Origin: a virus | Length of the DNA stretch: 43,793 nt | IMG/VR virus record: IMGVR_UViG_3300021479_000034 | Location: 1 to 43,793 of that record | Direction: 5' to 3' (one strand) | Part shown: positions 29,411 to 38,414 of the stretch, one piece after another | Position numbering within the stretch: the stretch's first letter is position 1 | Layout of the letters: the number at the start of each line of letters is the position of its first letter | Translations under genes and position numbers: made by a program | The notes under the pieces: model-generated | Seen by the model: only the letters and a program-made list of their open reading frames with translations | What the model was told of the DNA's origin: nothing | Databases searched by the model: none

Positions 29411-30412
29411 TCAGTAGAGTGCTGCTTTGATGAACGCCGCCGCCGGGCGGACGTCGATGGCGTTGCCGAGGGCGCGCAGCTTAGCCACTCTTGCGGGTAC
29501 CCCATGAGCCAGCAAACGAATTCCGGATTTAACGCGCCTGGCTTTTCCGTCGGCTCCGATGACCCAATCGAAGTCTGGACCATCGTCCCGAGAGGCAGCG
29601 CTGGCCCTCGATGCGTGCCCGTGGATTCCGACAGACGGGCCTTGCGCGCGATCACAACTTCTGGCGGCGTCTCCGGCTCCATTACACAGGGCGTCGGCCA
29701 CGTCGCCGCAATCGCGTGGCTCCGTATCGCCACCAGCCCTGCGCTGTTCCCCGCTTCGTTGTTGCCGTTCCTCGCGGGCGCAAGACTGGTTGGAGTCGGC
29801 CACGGTGAAGCTTCGATGGCTTGGCGTGGCAGGGGGCGACCCTTCGCACCATATATTTCCTTGCTCGACTTCTGCGACCGATCCGAGCGCCAATCCCGAG
29901 CGGCCGGTGTTGCCCATGTCTGAGGCAACAAACCAATACCTGTCCCGAAGGTGGTCCGCACCAGCGCTCGCGGCTTCGATAGGGATTGCCCCCACGGCGT
30001 AGCCCAAGGCTTCCAGATCACCTCGCACAAGTCCGAGCCATTGAGACGCGGACGCAACCTGCTCTCCAAGGACGATTGCAGGGCGGCACTGCTCGATGAG
30101 ATCGCGCCAGACCGGCCAGAGGTGCCGCTCGTCCTTGAAACCTTTCTGCTTGCCGGCGAGCGAGAAGGGTTGACAGGGACAGCTACCTGTCCACAAAGGG
30201 CGGTCGTCGGCGATACCAGCAAGGCGCAAGGCGGCGGACCATCCGCCAATGCCGGCGAAGAAGTGACATTGCGCGAAGCTTCCAAGATCGCTCGGCGCGA
30301 CGGCAGCGATCGAGCGAGTATCCACGGGTCCATCGGCGATCAATCCTTCCTTGATCAGGTTGCGCAGCCACTCCGCGCAGTACGGATCAATTTCGTTGTA
30401 GTATGCTGTCAT
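29411..30412 (-). CDS. C5-cytosine DNA methyltransferase
   Basis: A 333-residue protein; ATG at 30412 gives MTAYYNEIDPYCAEWLRNLI, the usual start of a phage subfamily; the frame extends upstream to 30481 without a site. Motif I is FFAGIGGW at about 51-58. The catalytic motif IV is GSCPCQPFS with Cys near 80. LGEQVAS stands for the usual ENV motif and DHLRDRYWFVAS for motif VIII, and ALGNAIDVRPAAAFIKAAL closes with motif X. It would add methyl groups to cytosine C5 in phage DNA, probably to evade host restriction. No restriction partner is adjacent. The target-recognition region is rich in Arg/Asp. Last gene of the early operon. Confidence 0.9.
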   Translation of the reverse strand: MTAYYNEIDPYCAEWLRNLIKEGLIADGPVDTRSIAAVAPSDLGSFAQCHFFAGIGGWSAALRLAGIADDRPLWTGSCPCQPFSLAGKQKGFKDERHLWPVWRDLIEQCRPAIVLGEQVASASQWLGLVRGDLEALGYAVGAIPIEAASAGADHLRDRYWFVASDMGNTGRSGLALGSVAEVEQGNIWCEGSPPATPSHRSFTVADSNQSCAREERQQRSGEQRRAGGDTEPRDCGDVADALCNGAGDAARSCDRAQGPSVGIHGHASRASAASRDDGPDFDWVIGADGKARRVKSGIRLLAHGVPARVAKLRALGNAIDVRPAAAFIKAALY

Positions 30413-33248
30413 GACGCTCAGCCAGATCCGTAACGGTCGCCAATAGCCCGCCCATGGCCGGGTGCTCGGCGTCGGCTTCAATGCACACCACCTGCGCGCC
30501 TGGGATGTCGGTGCCGGCCGACAGGGTGATGGGGCGCTTGCGGTTGATCACCACTTGCGCCTTCTCCAGCGCATCGAGAACGAGACGAGCCGACGTCTGC
30601 CGTTTTCCTGCCCAATCACTAAAAATTGATTGAGAAATATAAACCCGTTTGGTTTCAATCTCATAGCGGATCGACAGCCGGTTATTAGGTTTTTGGATGA
30701 CGCCCACCTGCTTGCCGCGATGATACCGATCCCGCACCACCAGGGTCTCGCCAAAATGTTCGTTGATGAACTCTCCTAACGCGGAGATCGCGTACTCTAC
30801 CGGCGTCGATGAAGTCACAGTACCGGCGTTCTTGGCGTTGCTTAAGTCATTGATTAGCCAGTCGATGATGCGATCAACCTGAAAATGCAGGATGCCGAGA
30901 TGATTGACAATCTTGGCGGCGACCGCTATTGCGCCGATCGCTCGCACGCGAAAGCGAAAGGCGCTTCCCACCCCGGTCATGTCGTAGATGTCCTGCGTCC
31001 ACTTCTCCAGTGCGGCGCGCGTGAAACGCAGCACCTCGGGATCGAGCAGATACCTCAAATAGGCGTCGCCCGCGTGACCGGAATTGTCGGTGAGGATGCG
31101 CTTGAGTCGGTCTCCCTTGGTCTTGTCGATCGACGGGGGTAGCTCAGAGGACAGTTCGAGAACACGGAAAGAGGGTGCGTCAACGCCATCTCCCTGCAGC
31201 TGATCGAGCAGGCTATTATTCGCAGCGGACAGCATGATGGTCTGCCAGTTTGCTTTTTGGTGTCGGATTGTTCCATCAACCATCCCCCTCATTCGATCTC
31301 GCCCTTCTGTGAACATCACTACCATGCGGCGGATGTATTCGGGGTCCTTGTCACGCAGCTCGTCGTAGATCACGGGCAAGTTGCCCAGCGTGCCGATGGC
31401 GATCGGCTTCGACACTCGCGTATCCTCATTCGTCAACGATAACCCCTCCTTCGTCCCCCACACCGTCCAGGCTCCGGTCAGCGCTGTCGTTTTGCCCATA
31501 CCGCTCCCAGGGGTGAACAGGTGCAGGATAGCACCGCCCTCGTCGGTCGATTGGAAGCGCATCAAGGGGGCTGCGAAGCTAGCCAGTACGATCGTCGAGT
31601 ATGCTTCCATGTCGGAAGCAAACAGACTGTCGGCCGCATCCGTCCAGGCACGGACGTCGCCACCCTTTTTTGGTCCTATCCATTGGCTTCTTGTCTCCAC
31701 TTCCTTGGCGCCGATCGCTGTGACCGGGCCGACCGCGGTGTAAAGCACCTTGCCGTACAGAAACGAGGTATCGCTGTTCTTCCAGCCAAACTGATCGTAA
31801 CGCAGGTGGGTCTCTTCAAGTTTGTGAAATTCGTTCACAGCATCCCTCGCATAGCTAATAAAAGATTTCGCGTCGTTGATCACGGCTCCCTTGCCGAACA
31901 TCTCCGCTATTCCGGTGCCGCCATGCAACATCCTGGCGTCTATCAGAACGTCGCTCCAGCCCTCCAGCGGCAAAAATTTCTTGAAGCGGTAGTTGAACAC
32001 GCCGCGGTCCAGCTCTGCCGTCTGCACCCCGTTGAGATATACCGGGTGCTCGCACATCATTTTGTAAACCGGTTCGCCCTTGTCGTCCTCTATCGGGACA
32101 GAGAGCTGATTGGTCGGGGTCCATTTAAAAAACGCCGGTAAGTCCGGCAGGGGGTCATTGTCGGGGATCAGCTCGCGGCTCGTCGAGATCCGGACTTCGG
32201 GCGCCTGGACCGGGACGCTGATCGGGCTGTTAATCTTGCCGTAGAGCGGGCACGCTGCACAAGTGGAAGGTTCAAGATCATAGAATTTATAACACGTAGT
32301 TGCGCCTGTAAGAGATCGTGCTCTAATGAACTTAGCCGCCGTCTCAGATACAGAATATCGCGGGTAGTCATGGGCGCTCCATTCATGAGCCTTTACTCCT
32401 CCGTCTGCGCAGAACGCCAGGACACCGAGACATGCGTACCAAATTGGTTCCGGTAAATTTCCGCTCCTTCGCAATTGATCGAGTTGAAGGCATCCATCAG
32501 CGACTTGATCTGCGTACACAGTGTCGTAGCTTGGCTCTGACCAGAGGCGTCCGATGATTGAAGTTCCGTTAATCGGCGCTCGATCTCGTTGCAAACCTCT
32601 TCCCATTGTTCTGACGGCATGGGATCGGAGTGACGCAAATGTTTCAATAGCATGCTGTTTGGTATTGCACGGATCGTACTGGACAAGTTGCTCTCCCTCT
32701 TTTCGATTATGCGTTCCCGGTGTTCTAAGGATCGATGCTATGTCGGCGGTGCGGGCGGGATCAACCAGAAGCCCTTCTCGGGCGCACAGACTTTTAAGGC
32801 CGCTGGCGTACAGTTGCCAGGTATCGGGATCGAGGGTTTCATCAAGGGGCCAATAGCAATGTATACCAAAGCCAGAACCGACAAACAAAGGCACAGGTAG
32901 ATGTACGCGACGACAAAACTCGACCACTGCAACCGCCGCAGCCTGCGCGTCAGGATAAGCCTTGCCCGGTCCTGCATCGACGTCGATCCAGAGCGATCGC
33001 GCCCCGAACGCATTTGCTCCCTTGCGGCTTCCAGTCGTTCGGAAGGAAGCGCAGGCGTGATAGACGGTGCATCCTCTCGCGTCTTGCGCCAATAGGACAT
33101 CAGCCAGCTCCTCGATCGACTTGCAGAATATCTGACGCGGAAAGTCTACGCCTGGTTTAGGCTTTGCGACGTTGAAGATGACAGCGCAATAGTAACCTTC
33201 AGGCGGTAGCACGCACGTCAGGAACGCTATAGTGTCGTTCCGCGTCAT
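30387..33248 (-). CDS. Primase-helicase (AEP-like primase plus superfamily 3-type ATPase region)
   Basis: A 953-residue protein; ATG 33248 has GGGGGA upstream. The N-terminal part shows an archaeo-eukaryotic primase-like layout: an acidic DVDAG near 94-98 and a GSGFGIHCYWPL near 120-131 supplying a catalytic His. A Cys cluster (CYKFYDLEPSTCAACPLYG, near 318-336) may bind zinc. The C-terminal ATPase has Walker A GSGMGKT near 583 followed by an acidic IYDELRD Walker B-like strand and a QTIMLSAANN segment. This matches phage proteins joining primase and DUF927-type helicase domains. It likely initiates and unwinds at the phage origin. Confidence 0.8.
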   Translation of the reverse strand: MTRNDTIAFLTCVLPPEGYYCAVIFNVAKPKPGVDFPRQIFCKSIEELADVLLAQDARGCTVYHACASFRTTGSRKGANAFGARSLWIDVDAGPGKAYPDAQAAAVAVVEFCRRVHLPVPLFVGSGFGIHCYWPLDETLDPDTWQLYASGLKSLCAREGLLVDPARTADIASILRTPGTHNRKEGEQLVQYDPCNTKQHAIETFASLRSHAVRTMGRGLQRDRAPINGTSIIGRLWSEPSYDTVYADQVADGCLQLDQLRRSGNLPEPIWYACLGVLAFCADGGVKAHEWSAHDYPRYSVSETAAKFIRARSLTGATTCYKFYDLEPSTCAACPLYGKINSPISVPVQAPEVRISTSRELIPDNDPLPDLPAFFKWTPTNQLSVPIEDDKGEPVYKMMCEHPVYLNGVQTAELDRGVFNYRFKKFLPLEGWSDVLIDARMLHGGTGIAEMFGKGAVINDAKSFISYARDAVNEFHKLEETHLRYDQFGWKNSDTSFLYGKVLYTAVGPVTAIGAKEVETRSQWIGPKKGGDVRAWTDAADSLFASDMEAYSTIVLASFAAPLMRFQSTDEGGAILHLFTPGSGMGKTTALTGAWTVWGTKEGLSLTNEDTRVSKPIAIGTLGNLPVIYDELRDKDPEYIRRMVVMFTEGRDRMRGMVDGTIRHQKANWQTIMLSAANNSLLDQLQGDGVDAPSFRVLELSSELPPSIDKTKGDRLKRILTDNSGHAGDAYLRYLLDPEVLRFTRAALEKWTQDIYDMTGVGSAFRFRVRAIGAIAVAAKIVNHLGILHFQVDRIIDWLINDLSNAKNAGTVTSSTPVEYAISALGEFINEHFGETLVVRDRYHRGKQVGVIQKPNNRLSIRYEIETKRVYISQSIFSDWAGKRQTSARLVLDALEKAQVVINRKRPITLSAGTDIPGAQVVCIEADAEHPAMGGLLATVTDLAERHDSILQRN

Positions 33249-33510
33249 CGAGCATCCCCCGCACAAATTGTTCTCGTTCGGTCCAGCTCAGGTCATCCCC
33301 GATCGGATAGTAATCGGGGCGAACCCGCAAGCTGTATTCGAGAAGGTCGAGACGGTGCATGGCTCGCTTGGCCTGCGGGCCGAAGGGCTCGCGCCCCTCA
33401 ACCCAGGTGTTGACCGTCGAACGCGGGCGCCCAAACCATCGCTGCAGGTCCGAGACGGTAAACCCGCCCCGACGCCGACAATTGTTGAGCCGTTCCGAGA
33501 AAATTCTCAT
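33199..33510 (-). CDS. Helix-turn-helix DNA-binding protein
   Basis: A 103-residue protein; ATG 33510. The first half reads ERLNNCRRRGGFTVSDLQRW then FGRPRSTVNTWVEG, a helix-turn-helix in the style of XRE or small phage regulators, with R-rich recognition part. The second half is helical and acidic (DDLSWTEREQFVRGML) and overlaps the primase gene start by 50 bases in another frame. It sits upstream of the primase and downstream of the ssDNA-binding candidate. Its regulator role is inferred from the fold only. Confidence 0.7.
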   Translation of the reverse strand: MRIFSERLNNCRRRGGFTVSDLQRWFGRPRSTVNTWVEGREPFGPQAKRAMHRLDLLEYSLRVRPDYYPIGDDLSWTEREQFVRGMLDDAERHYSVPDVRATA

Positions 33511-33514
33511 GGAA

Positions 33515-34651
33515 CTATCTCCGCGACGGTAAACTCATCGCCTGTTGCACGGCGCTGGCAATCTCGGCCGGCGGGGGAGGTGCCTGAGCAATACCAAAGC
33601 GCGCAGGCGATGCCGGCGTCTGCGGCACACTGTTGTCCGGCGCCCGGCGCAAGAAGGCCGGAATATCACCGTTCGCACCTGCAGCGGTTGCTTGGCCGTC
33701 CGCAGGTTGAGCAGGTGGTGTAGCAGCCGACATAAAAGGCGCCGATGCCGGTGCCCCCGCGGGTAACTGTGCTTGTGCCTTTGGCTGTCGTGGAGCCCGC
33801 GGCGCACGAGGCTGCGCGGCGCCATTGGTCGGCGGTGGTAACACCTGCTGTTGCGCGGGCTGACGCGGCGGTAGCGCGTGCTGAGCAGGCTGCGGTTGAG
33901 GCGCGGCGATGGCTGCCTGCGCGGCCGGCCGCGGCAAAGCACCGAACACGTTCGGGTCGATCGCCACGTCGTTGCGACCACAGGCAATGGCGCCGAGATC
34001 CTTGTTGAAAATGTACTCCACCTTCTGCAACGAGATATCGTCGTCGGCCCATGCGGAACACGAGAACAGCATGGTGAACTGCTTCTGCGGATCGAACTCG
34101 ATGCGGGTGACGACGTCGCAGATGTCGCAGGGGCGGTTTTGCGTTGGGTGGTTCTGCGTCGCCAGCCAGGTGGTGTAAGCCTTGAAGTTGCTCAGGCTCC
34201 CCGGCGTCACGACAAACTCATAGACAGTAATGTCCTGCCCGCCGTCAGCCTCGATCACGCCCAGCTTTTTGCGCTTGGTGCAGGCGGTCGTCGGCTTGCC
34301 GGTGAAGGTCACGTCGGTGCCGCGCACGTTCTGCGGACACTGCAGACACGTCGGCGCCTGGGGCTGCATCGCGTCCTTGGAAGGGCCACTCCCGTTGTCC
34401 GAGAAGCATTCCGGCGGTGCGTCGCTGTTGGGATCGTAGGGACCATCGAAATAGACGCGAGCGTCGAAACGGTTGGCATCGACCACGATCACGTCGATGT
34501 AGTGGGTGTCAACCGGGCGCTCGGCCGCCGCGGTGATCCAGCGGAAGCGACCGCCGCGGATCGAGATATGGGGCCCGCGCGTTGTGCCGAGACCGGCGGA
34601 AGCGTCGTCGAGCAGACGGCGGCGGGAGGGAACTGCGACTTGCTGGTTCAT
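33515..34651 (-). CDS. Probable single-stranded DNA-binding protein with Pro/Gln/Ala-rich tail
   Basis: A 378-residue protein; I chose ATG 34651 (AAGGAAAGG upstream) giving MNQQVAVPSRRRLLDDASAG. Residues 1-230 look like a folded OB-type region with Cys pairs (TCLQCPQNV; later PCDICD) and beta segments (HYIDVIVVDANRFDARVYFD, DITVYEFVVTPGSLSNFKAY). From about 240 a low-complexity Pro/Gln/Ala tract runs to near the end, which stops FGIAQAPPPPAEIASAVQQA, then MSLPSRR. Such a fold plus unstructured tail next to polymerase and helicase genes fits a phage SSB-like protein. The exact family is uncertain. Confidence 0.6.
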   Translation of the reverse strand: MNQQVAVPSRRRLLDDASAGLGTTRGPHISIRGGRFRWITAAAERPVDTHYIDVIVVDANRFDARVYFDGPYDPNSDAPPECFSDNGSGPSKDAMQPQAPTCLQCPQNVRGTDVTFTGKPTTACTKRKKLGVIEADGGQDITVYEFVVTPGSLSNFKAYTTWLATQNHPTQNRPCDICDVVTRIEFDPQKQFTMLFSCSAWADDDISLQKVEYIFNKDLGAIACGRNDVAIDPNVFGALPRPAAQAAIAAPQPQPAQHALPPRQPAQQQVLPPPTNGAAQPRAPRAPRQPKAQAQLPAGAPASAPFMSAATPPAQPADGQATAAGANGDIPAFLRRAPDNSVPQTPASPARFGIAQAPPPPAEIASAVQQAMSLPSRR

Positions 34652-34653
34652 GG

Positions 34654-35064
34654 TTAACCTTTCCTTATGCTGCATGCGACGTAGGGCTCGACAACAATGC
34701 CGGGCGGCGGGTTCTCGTACTTGTCGAGATGTTCCTTGATGGGGTCGATAAGCGCACCAACATCAACCATGTCCCAATGATCGCTTTCAATGACATACTT
34801 GAGAAATGCGTCACGGTTGTCAACCTTGGCTTTCAGCCCGCGCCTGAGGTAGGCTGTTCCGAACCCATCGGACTTGAAATTCTGCAAACCCTGTTGCTGT
34901 AGCATGACGCCGCAGGCGTTTTCAAGCGCCCGCAAGCCCTCCTTGAACGGTTTCCACTCCGCATCGAAGGCTTCCTGCGCGGCTTCGAGCGCGGCCTTGA
35001 TCTCGGCATGCTTGGCGATCATGTCGCCAATCGTCGGTTCTGTCATCACGGTTGAGAGTGTCAT
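34654..35064 (-). CDS. Helical protein of unknown function in the replication module
   Basis: A 136-residue protein; ATG 35064 has CGGAG 6 bases upstream, with MTEPTIGDM at 35046 as alternative. The N-terminal half is helical (IAKHAEIKAALEAAQEAFDA then EWKPFKEGLRALENACG). The second half has RRGLKAKVDNRDAFLKYVIE, then SDHWDMVDVGALIDPIKEHL. This resembles phage proteins of the type found beside SSB and Gam-like genes, but no name is certain. It overlaps the HNH gene by four bases (ATGA). Confidence 0.7.
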   Translation of the reverse strand: MTLSTVMTEPTIGDMIAKHAEIKAALEAAQEAFDAEWKPFKEGLRALENACGVMLQQQGLQNFKSDGFGTAYLRRGLKAKVDNRDAFLKYVIESDHWDMVDVGALIDPIKEHLDKYENPPPGIVVEPYVACSIRKG

Positions 35065-35444
35065 CGATATCTCCGGTATTGTTGGTGCCGATCGCGCTGG
35101 CACTGGCGGCAACGCCGCGAACCACTTTTTGCATCGATCATGGCATCAGCGAGAGAATGCCCATGAATGCAGAATTTCTTTTGTGCTCGTTCTCCACGAC
35201 GTACGTTCTCCAATCGCGTAACCGGCTCCAAGTGATCCGGGTTTAGACAGCATCGCACACGGCACAAGTGATCCAGCACTAGCCCCTCAGGTATAGGACC
35301 GACTAACAATTCGTACACCTTGCGATGTAGTGCTCCACCTGATCTCCTTGCGTACCCTTGCTCAGTGTAGCCCATCCAGATCCAGCAACCACATTCGGTT
35401 ATGCGTACGATGTCTTTCTCAATCCAGTCCGGCAACGTGTTCAC
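35061..35444 (-). CDS. HNH endonuclease
   Basis: A 127-residue protein from GTG 35444, sharing GTGA with the helicase stop. Motif: LVLDHLCRVRCCLNPDHLEP gives the His-Asn-His core (DHLCR, NPDHLEPV), with Cys pairs (CGCWIW at the N-terminus; HGHSLADAM, CRQCQRDRH at the C-terminus) likely binding zinc. HNH nucleases of this size are often mobile homing enzymes in phages. It is tucked between two genes with 4-base overlaps on both sides, so insertion without loss of neighbours is not excluded. It may cut phage or competing DNA. Confidence 0.87.
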   Translation of the reverse strand: MNTLPDWIEKDIVRITECGCWIWMGYTEQGYARRSGGALHRKVYELLVGPIPEGLVLDHLCRVRCCLNPDHLEPVTRLENVRRGERAQKKFCIHGHSLADAMIDAKSGSRRCRQCQRDRHQQYRRYR

Positions 35445-37033
35445 TGGTCTTGGACCATCTTGAGGATGGCCCCCTGCATGCTTGTGTTGGTCGAGATCCG
35501 CTTGTAAATCTCCCGCTCGACTGCGGTGGAAGCTAGTTGCACAATAGTGGTAGGAACGACTTGCCCAGGACGATCAATGCGCCGGTTGGCCTGCAGGTAT
35601 AGTTCTGTCCGATCCGGTGCGCCGTACCAGCACACGACAGAAGCAGCAAAGAGATCGAGACTGTGAGACATTGCCGCGGGATCGGCAATAATGAGTTGAG
35701 GATCGTTATCCTGTTGAAACTTCTGAAAAATCTCATTTCGCACCTTGATCGGAACTTCGCCGTTGACCATCGCTCGCGAGTATTCCTTCAGGTCTTCATA
35801 CAGCAGACGTACGATGCTTGTCAATGGGGTAAAAATAATAACTTTGCGGCGTGCTTCCTCGATTACGGCCCGCAGCTCGCGAAGTCGCGGAGCGCAATCC
35901 AGCCGATGGGTACGATGCTCGCCATCATAAACAGCGCCGCAAGAAATCTGTATAAGTTTAAGTCGAAGTGCAGCTTCGTTAACTGCGTTAACAACTCCTC
36001 GTTCAAGCTGGAGTGTAAGGTATCGCTTGAGTTCTCGGTAATATTTATTCTGTTCATCACTCAACTCCACGTCTCGCATCTGCTCCGTACACGGCGGAAC
36101 GTCCGTACACTCTCGCATCTCGTAGCGTATCGACGGCTGCAGCAGCTTGTGCGCTTCCGCTTCGGCGCCGACACGCGGCACCTCCTTGAATTGGGAGATC
36201 GGATACATGATCCGTTTGCGATAGGACTGATAGCTTTCACCGAAAGCGTTGTTGACGAGGCGGGCGATCCCATGCGCGTCAAGCGGACCATTCGACGTCG
36301 GCGTACCCGTCATCAGCCAAAAATAGGGTTTGTGCGCCAGCACATGCCGCGCAATCAGGTGCCGCTTGGTGGTGCCATCCCGGTACGCGCTGGCCTCGTC
36401 GATGCAGCAGATCGCGATGTCCTTGCGGCTTGCGAGTTCCTTGGACATGCCGCCCAGCTCTACCTTGCGCCGGTTGCCGACGCGCTGGATCTTCGCGCCG
36501 ACGTTAACGCCTTCGTAATTGATGATGTAGAAATCGACGTCCTTGTTGAGTTCGCGCAGCCGTTTCTTGGGGTCTCCGTGCAGGATGGCGTAGGTCCGTC
36601 TCCCCAGGAAGTGCGCGGTGATGGCGTCGCCCCAGGTGCGTTGCATGGTCGAGATCGGAGTGACGATCAGGCACCGCATACCTGGATTGCGCTCCATCAG
36701 GTAGTCCGCGGCCCAAAGTGCTGCCAGCGTCTTCATGGTGCCCATGTCTGAGAGGTTGAAACACCGCGGGTTCTGCACCATGAACTCGGTCATGACCTTC
36801 TGGTGCTCGCGCGGGCGCCACGGCGCCTTGATCGGCCAATCGTAGTCTTGATCGACCACGGGCACGGTCGGGAGCTTGCAGTATTGGGCGACTTGGCAGT
36901 TATACAGACTGACGGGGGCGGCCAGATAGCCGTTGCGCAAATGGGTGGCGTGCTCGAACAGCGGCAGGATCTCCGCGGCGTGCGGGGTGTCCCAAACCAT
37001 GGTGTTGGATTGCTGGTCGTGCCAGAAGGTCAT
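35441..37033 (-). CDS. SNF2-like DEAD-box helicase
   Basis: A 530-residue protein; ATG 37033 (MTFWHDQQ) overlaps the upstream stop as ATGA. Helicase motifs: FNLSDMGTMKTLAALWAADY near 93-105 is motif I with the unusual GTMKT in place of GTGKT; CLIVTPISTMQRTW is motif Ia; CIDEASAYRDG near 210 is motif II (DEAS); WLMTGTPTSNG is motif III; KVIIFTPLTSIVRLLYE begins the second domain; and LQANRRIDRPGQVVPT is motif VI. It would remodel or unwind DNA during replication or recombination. Confidence 0.88.
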   Translation of the reverse strand: MTFWHDQQSNTMVWDTPHAAEILPLFEHATHLRNGYLAAPVSLYNCQVAQYCKLPTVPVVDQDYDWPIKAPWRPREHQKVMTEFMVQNPRCFNLSDMGTMKTLAALWAADYLMERNPGMRCLIVTPISTMQRTWGDAITAHFLGRRTYAILHGDPKKRLRELNKDVDFYIINYEGVNVGAKIQRVGNRRKVELGGMSKELASRKDIAICCIDEASAYRDGTTKRHLIARHVLAHKPYFWLMTGTPTSNGPLDAHGIARLVNNAFGESYQSYRKRIMYPISQFKEVPRVGAEAEAHKLLQPSIRYEMRECTDVPPCTEQMRDVELSDEQNKYYRELKRYLTLQLERGVVNAVNEAALRLKLIQISCGAVYDGEHRTHRLDCAPRLRELRAVIEEARRKVIIFTPLTSIVRLLYEDLKEYSRAMVNGEVPIKVRNEIFQKFQQDNDPQLIIADPAAMSHSLDLFAASVVCWYGAPDRTELYLQANRRIDRPGQVVPTTIVQLASTAVEREIYKRISTNTSMQGAILKMVQDQ

Positions 37034-37323
37034 TGTCCGTTCGGAAAGTGAGTGCCCCACCACGCGCAGAAGTGCTCGAAGCTGTCAGTCCACATCGCTT
37101 CGCCGCCGGCCTTGTGGATCTCGCGCATGCAAGCCTCCTGCAGCGGCGTCGGCCGGTTGCCGGGCGCTTTGGTCTCGATCGAGAAAAACACCCCGCGGTA
37201 GCAGCCCAGGATGTCCAGCGATCGTCGGCCGTAACCTGACTGCACGGGCATGAAATAGTAGGCGCCCTGCTTTGCGAGAAACGCCTTGATCTTGTCCTTG
37301 AGCAGTCCTTCCGGCGTTTTCAT
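37030..37323 (-). CDS. VRR-NUC domain nuclease
   Basis: A 97-residue protein. It begins MKTPEGLLKDKIKAFLAKQG and shows the nuclease core SGYGRRSLDILGCYRGVFFSIETKAPGNRPTP: Asp in LDILG, Glu and Lys in IETK. This is the VRR-NUC family, a PD-(D/E)XK fold related to Holliday-junction resolving enzymes. It overlaps the helicase by ATGA and probably works with it to resolve or process branched replication DNA. Confidence 0.87.
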   Translation of the reverse strand: MKTPEGLLKDKIKAFLAKQGAYYFMPVQSGYGRRSLDILGCYRGVFFSIETKAPGNRPTPLQEACMREIHKAGGEAMWTDSFEHFCAWWGTHFPNGQ

Positions 37324-37562
37324 GGCGCGGGCTTGTCCGGTTGCACCACGACGAACGGAACTACCTTGGCGCCCTGCTGGACGGTCTCGGCGGTGTACTC
37401 CGCGACGAAATGGATCTCGGATAAGGGGATGAAAAAGCCCAGCCCCAGCACAAAGCCATCGTTGCGCACGGCCTGCATCAAATTGGCGAGTGTCGCTCCT
37501 TCAGGGATCGGTTGATCAAACGCGACGTCAGTGTTTTTTACGTAAAACCTAGCTACCTGCAT
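37320..37562 (-). CDS. 80-residue protein of unknown function
   Basis: I chose ATG 37562 (MQVARFYVKNTDVAFDQPIP), since GGGAGGA lies 6 bases upstream; ATG codons further up are less well placed. The protein has alternating strands and a helix (EGATLANLMQAVRNDGFVLG), then EIHFVAEYTAETVQ and a Pro-rich end. It overlaps its neighbours at both sides. No family recognised. Confidence 0.65.
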   Translation of the reverse strand: MQVARFYVKNTDVAFDQPIPEGATLANLMQAVRNDGFVLGLGFFIPLSEIHFVAEYTAETVQQGAKVVPFVVVQPDKPAP

Positions 37563-38235
37563 TGACATTCCTCCCGGTATAATGCTCACAGTCCTTTACA
37601 GGACACCAGTTACAGAGGGGGCTTTTGCGCTTTGGCCATGCACCGTTGCGCAAATAGTCTTCCGCCTCGTTACGCAGCTTCCATATCCGGTTGTACGTGT
37701 TGGCGTGATCCCTGATATTGTAGCGCAGCCCGCTTTGCCCGGTTCGCATCCAGAAATATTCTCCGACGATACTCTCCAGCGTCGGGTAGTGCACCTTCAA
37801 CAGCAGCGCGCCGCATTCAAGCTCGAACGGATCCTCGCGCACGTTCCCGGTCTTCCAGTCCACCATCCATGCGTGTTGCCGGCTCTCTGGCATGGTAACA
37901 CAATCGAGCTTGCCACGGAACCAGGCGTTGTCCTTGTCCTCATAGTCGCAAGGCTGGCCGTTCTGCTGCATGGCGAGCGCCAGCTCGACCTTGACCGGCA
38001 CTAGCCTGGACGTATCGTAAAAATAGGTCGAGACCTTCTCGGCGGAAGCACACTCGTCCGGCAATGGAGAGCCGTGTTTGATACGGTTCTCCATTGCCTT
38101 GTGGACGGTATCGCCCCAAATCATCTGCTCGGTCTTGACGAACGGCACCGTCTTGCCGACATAGACGTGATACGCCTTATGTGGACATTGCTCCAGCTGG
38201 CTATAGAAGCTGTATGTGCCGATCGGGAGTTTCAC
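37549..38235 (-). CDS. PD-(D/E)XK nuclease, Cas4/RecB-like
   Basis: A 228-residue protein. It opens LPIGTYSFYSQLEQCPHKAY with the first conserved Cys. The nuclease residues are GDTVHKAMENR (His), GKLDCVTMP (Asp) and HAWMVDWKTGN (D.K motif). Near the C-terminus CNWCPVKDCEHY gives three more Cys, as in iron-sulfur-cluster-bearing Cas4/RecB-type exonucleases. Such phage enzymes process DNA ends in recombination. The 14-base overlap with the next gene suggests coupling. Confidence 0.88.
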   Translation of the reverse strand: MKLPIGTYSFYSQLEQCPHKAYHVYVGKTVPFVKTEQMIWGDTVHKAMENRIKHGSPLPDECASAEKVSTYFYDTSRLVPVKVELALAMQQNGQPCDYEDKDNAWFRGKLDCVTMPESRQHAWMVDWKTGNVREDPFELECGALLLKVHYPTLESIVGEYFWMRTGQSGLRYNIRDHANTYNRIWKLRNEAEDYLRNGAWPKRKSPLCNWCPVKDCEHYTGRNVNAGS

Positions 38236-38414
38236 AGGAAGCCTTTATCCTTGGCGAGCCATTCGGGCATTGTAAACGTGCCGTCATCGTTCTTTTCGAC
38301 TTGCGATTTTGGCACCCATTCGGTTGTTTTGCCATCGAACAAGCGCCATGCTTTTGCTGTCTCACCGTGGATCTCGGCGGTCAAATCGTACAGCTTGGCG
38401 TCCTGCGTGCTCAT
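38232..38414 (-). CDS. 60-residue protein of unknown function
   Basis: ATG 38414 overlaps the previous stop as ATGA. It starts MSTQDAKLYDLTAEIHGETA, then KAWRLFDGKTTEWVPKSQVE and a DDGTFTMPEWLAKDK end. The Trp-containing KAW..FDG.T..WVPKSQV pattern recurs in short phage early proteins, often near recombination nucleases. No function is known to me. Confidence 0.7.
   Translation of the reverse strand: MSTQDAKLYDLTAEIHGETAKAWRLFDGKTTEWVPKSQVEKNDDGTFTMPEWLAKDKGFL

Noticed and set aside
29407-30333. 308-codon ORF overlapping the methyltransferase in another frame
   Set aside because: The methyltransferase frame carries all catalytic motifs; the alternative frame has no recognisable domain and is a GC-rich shadow.
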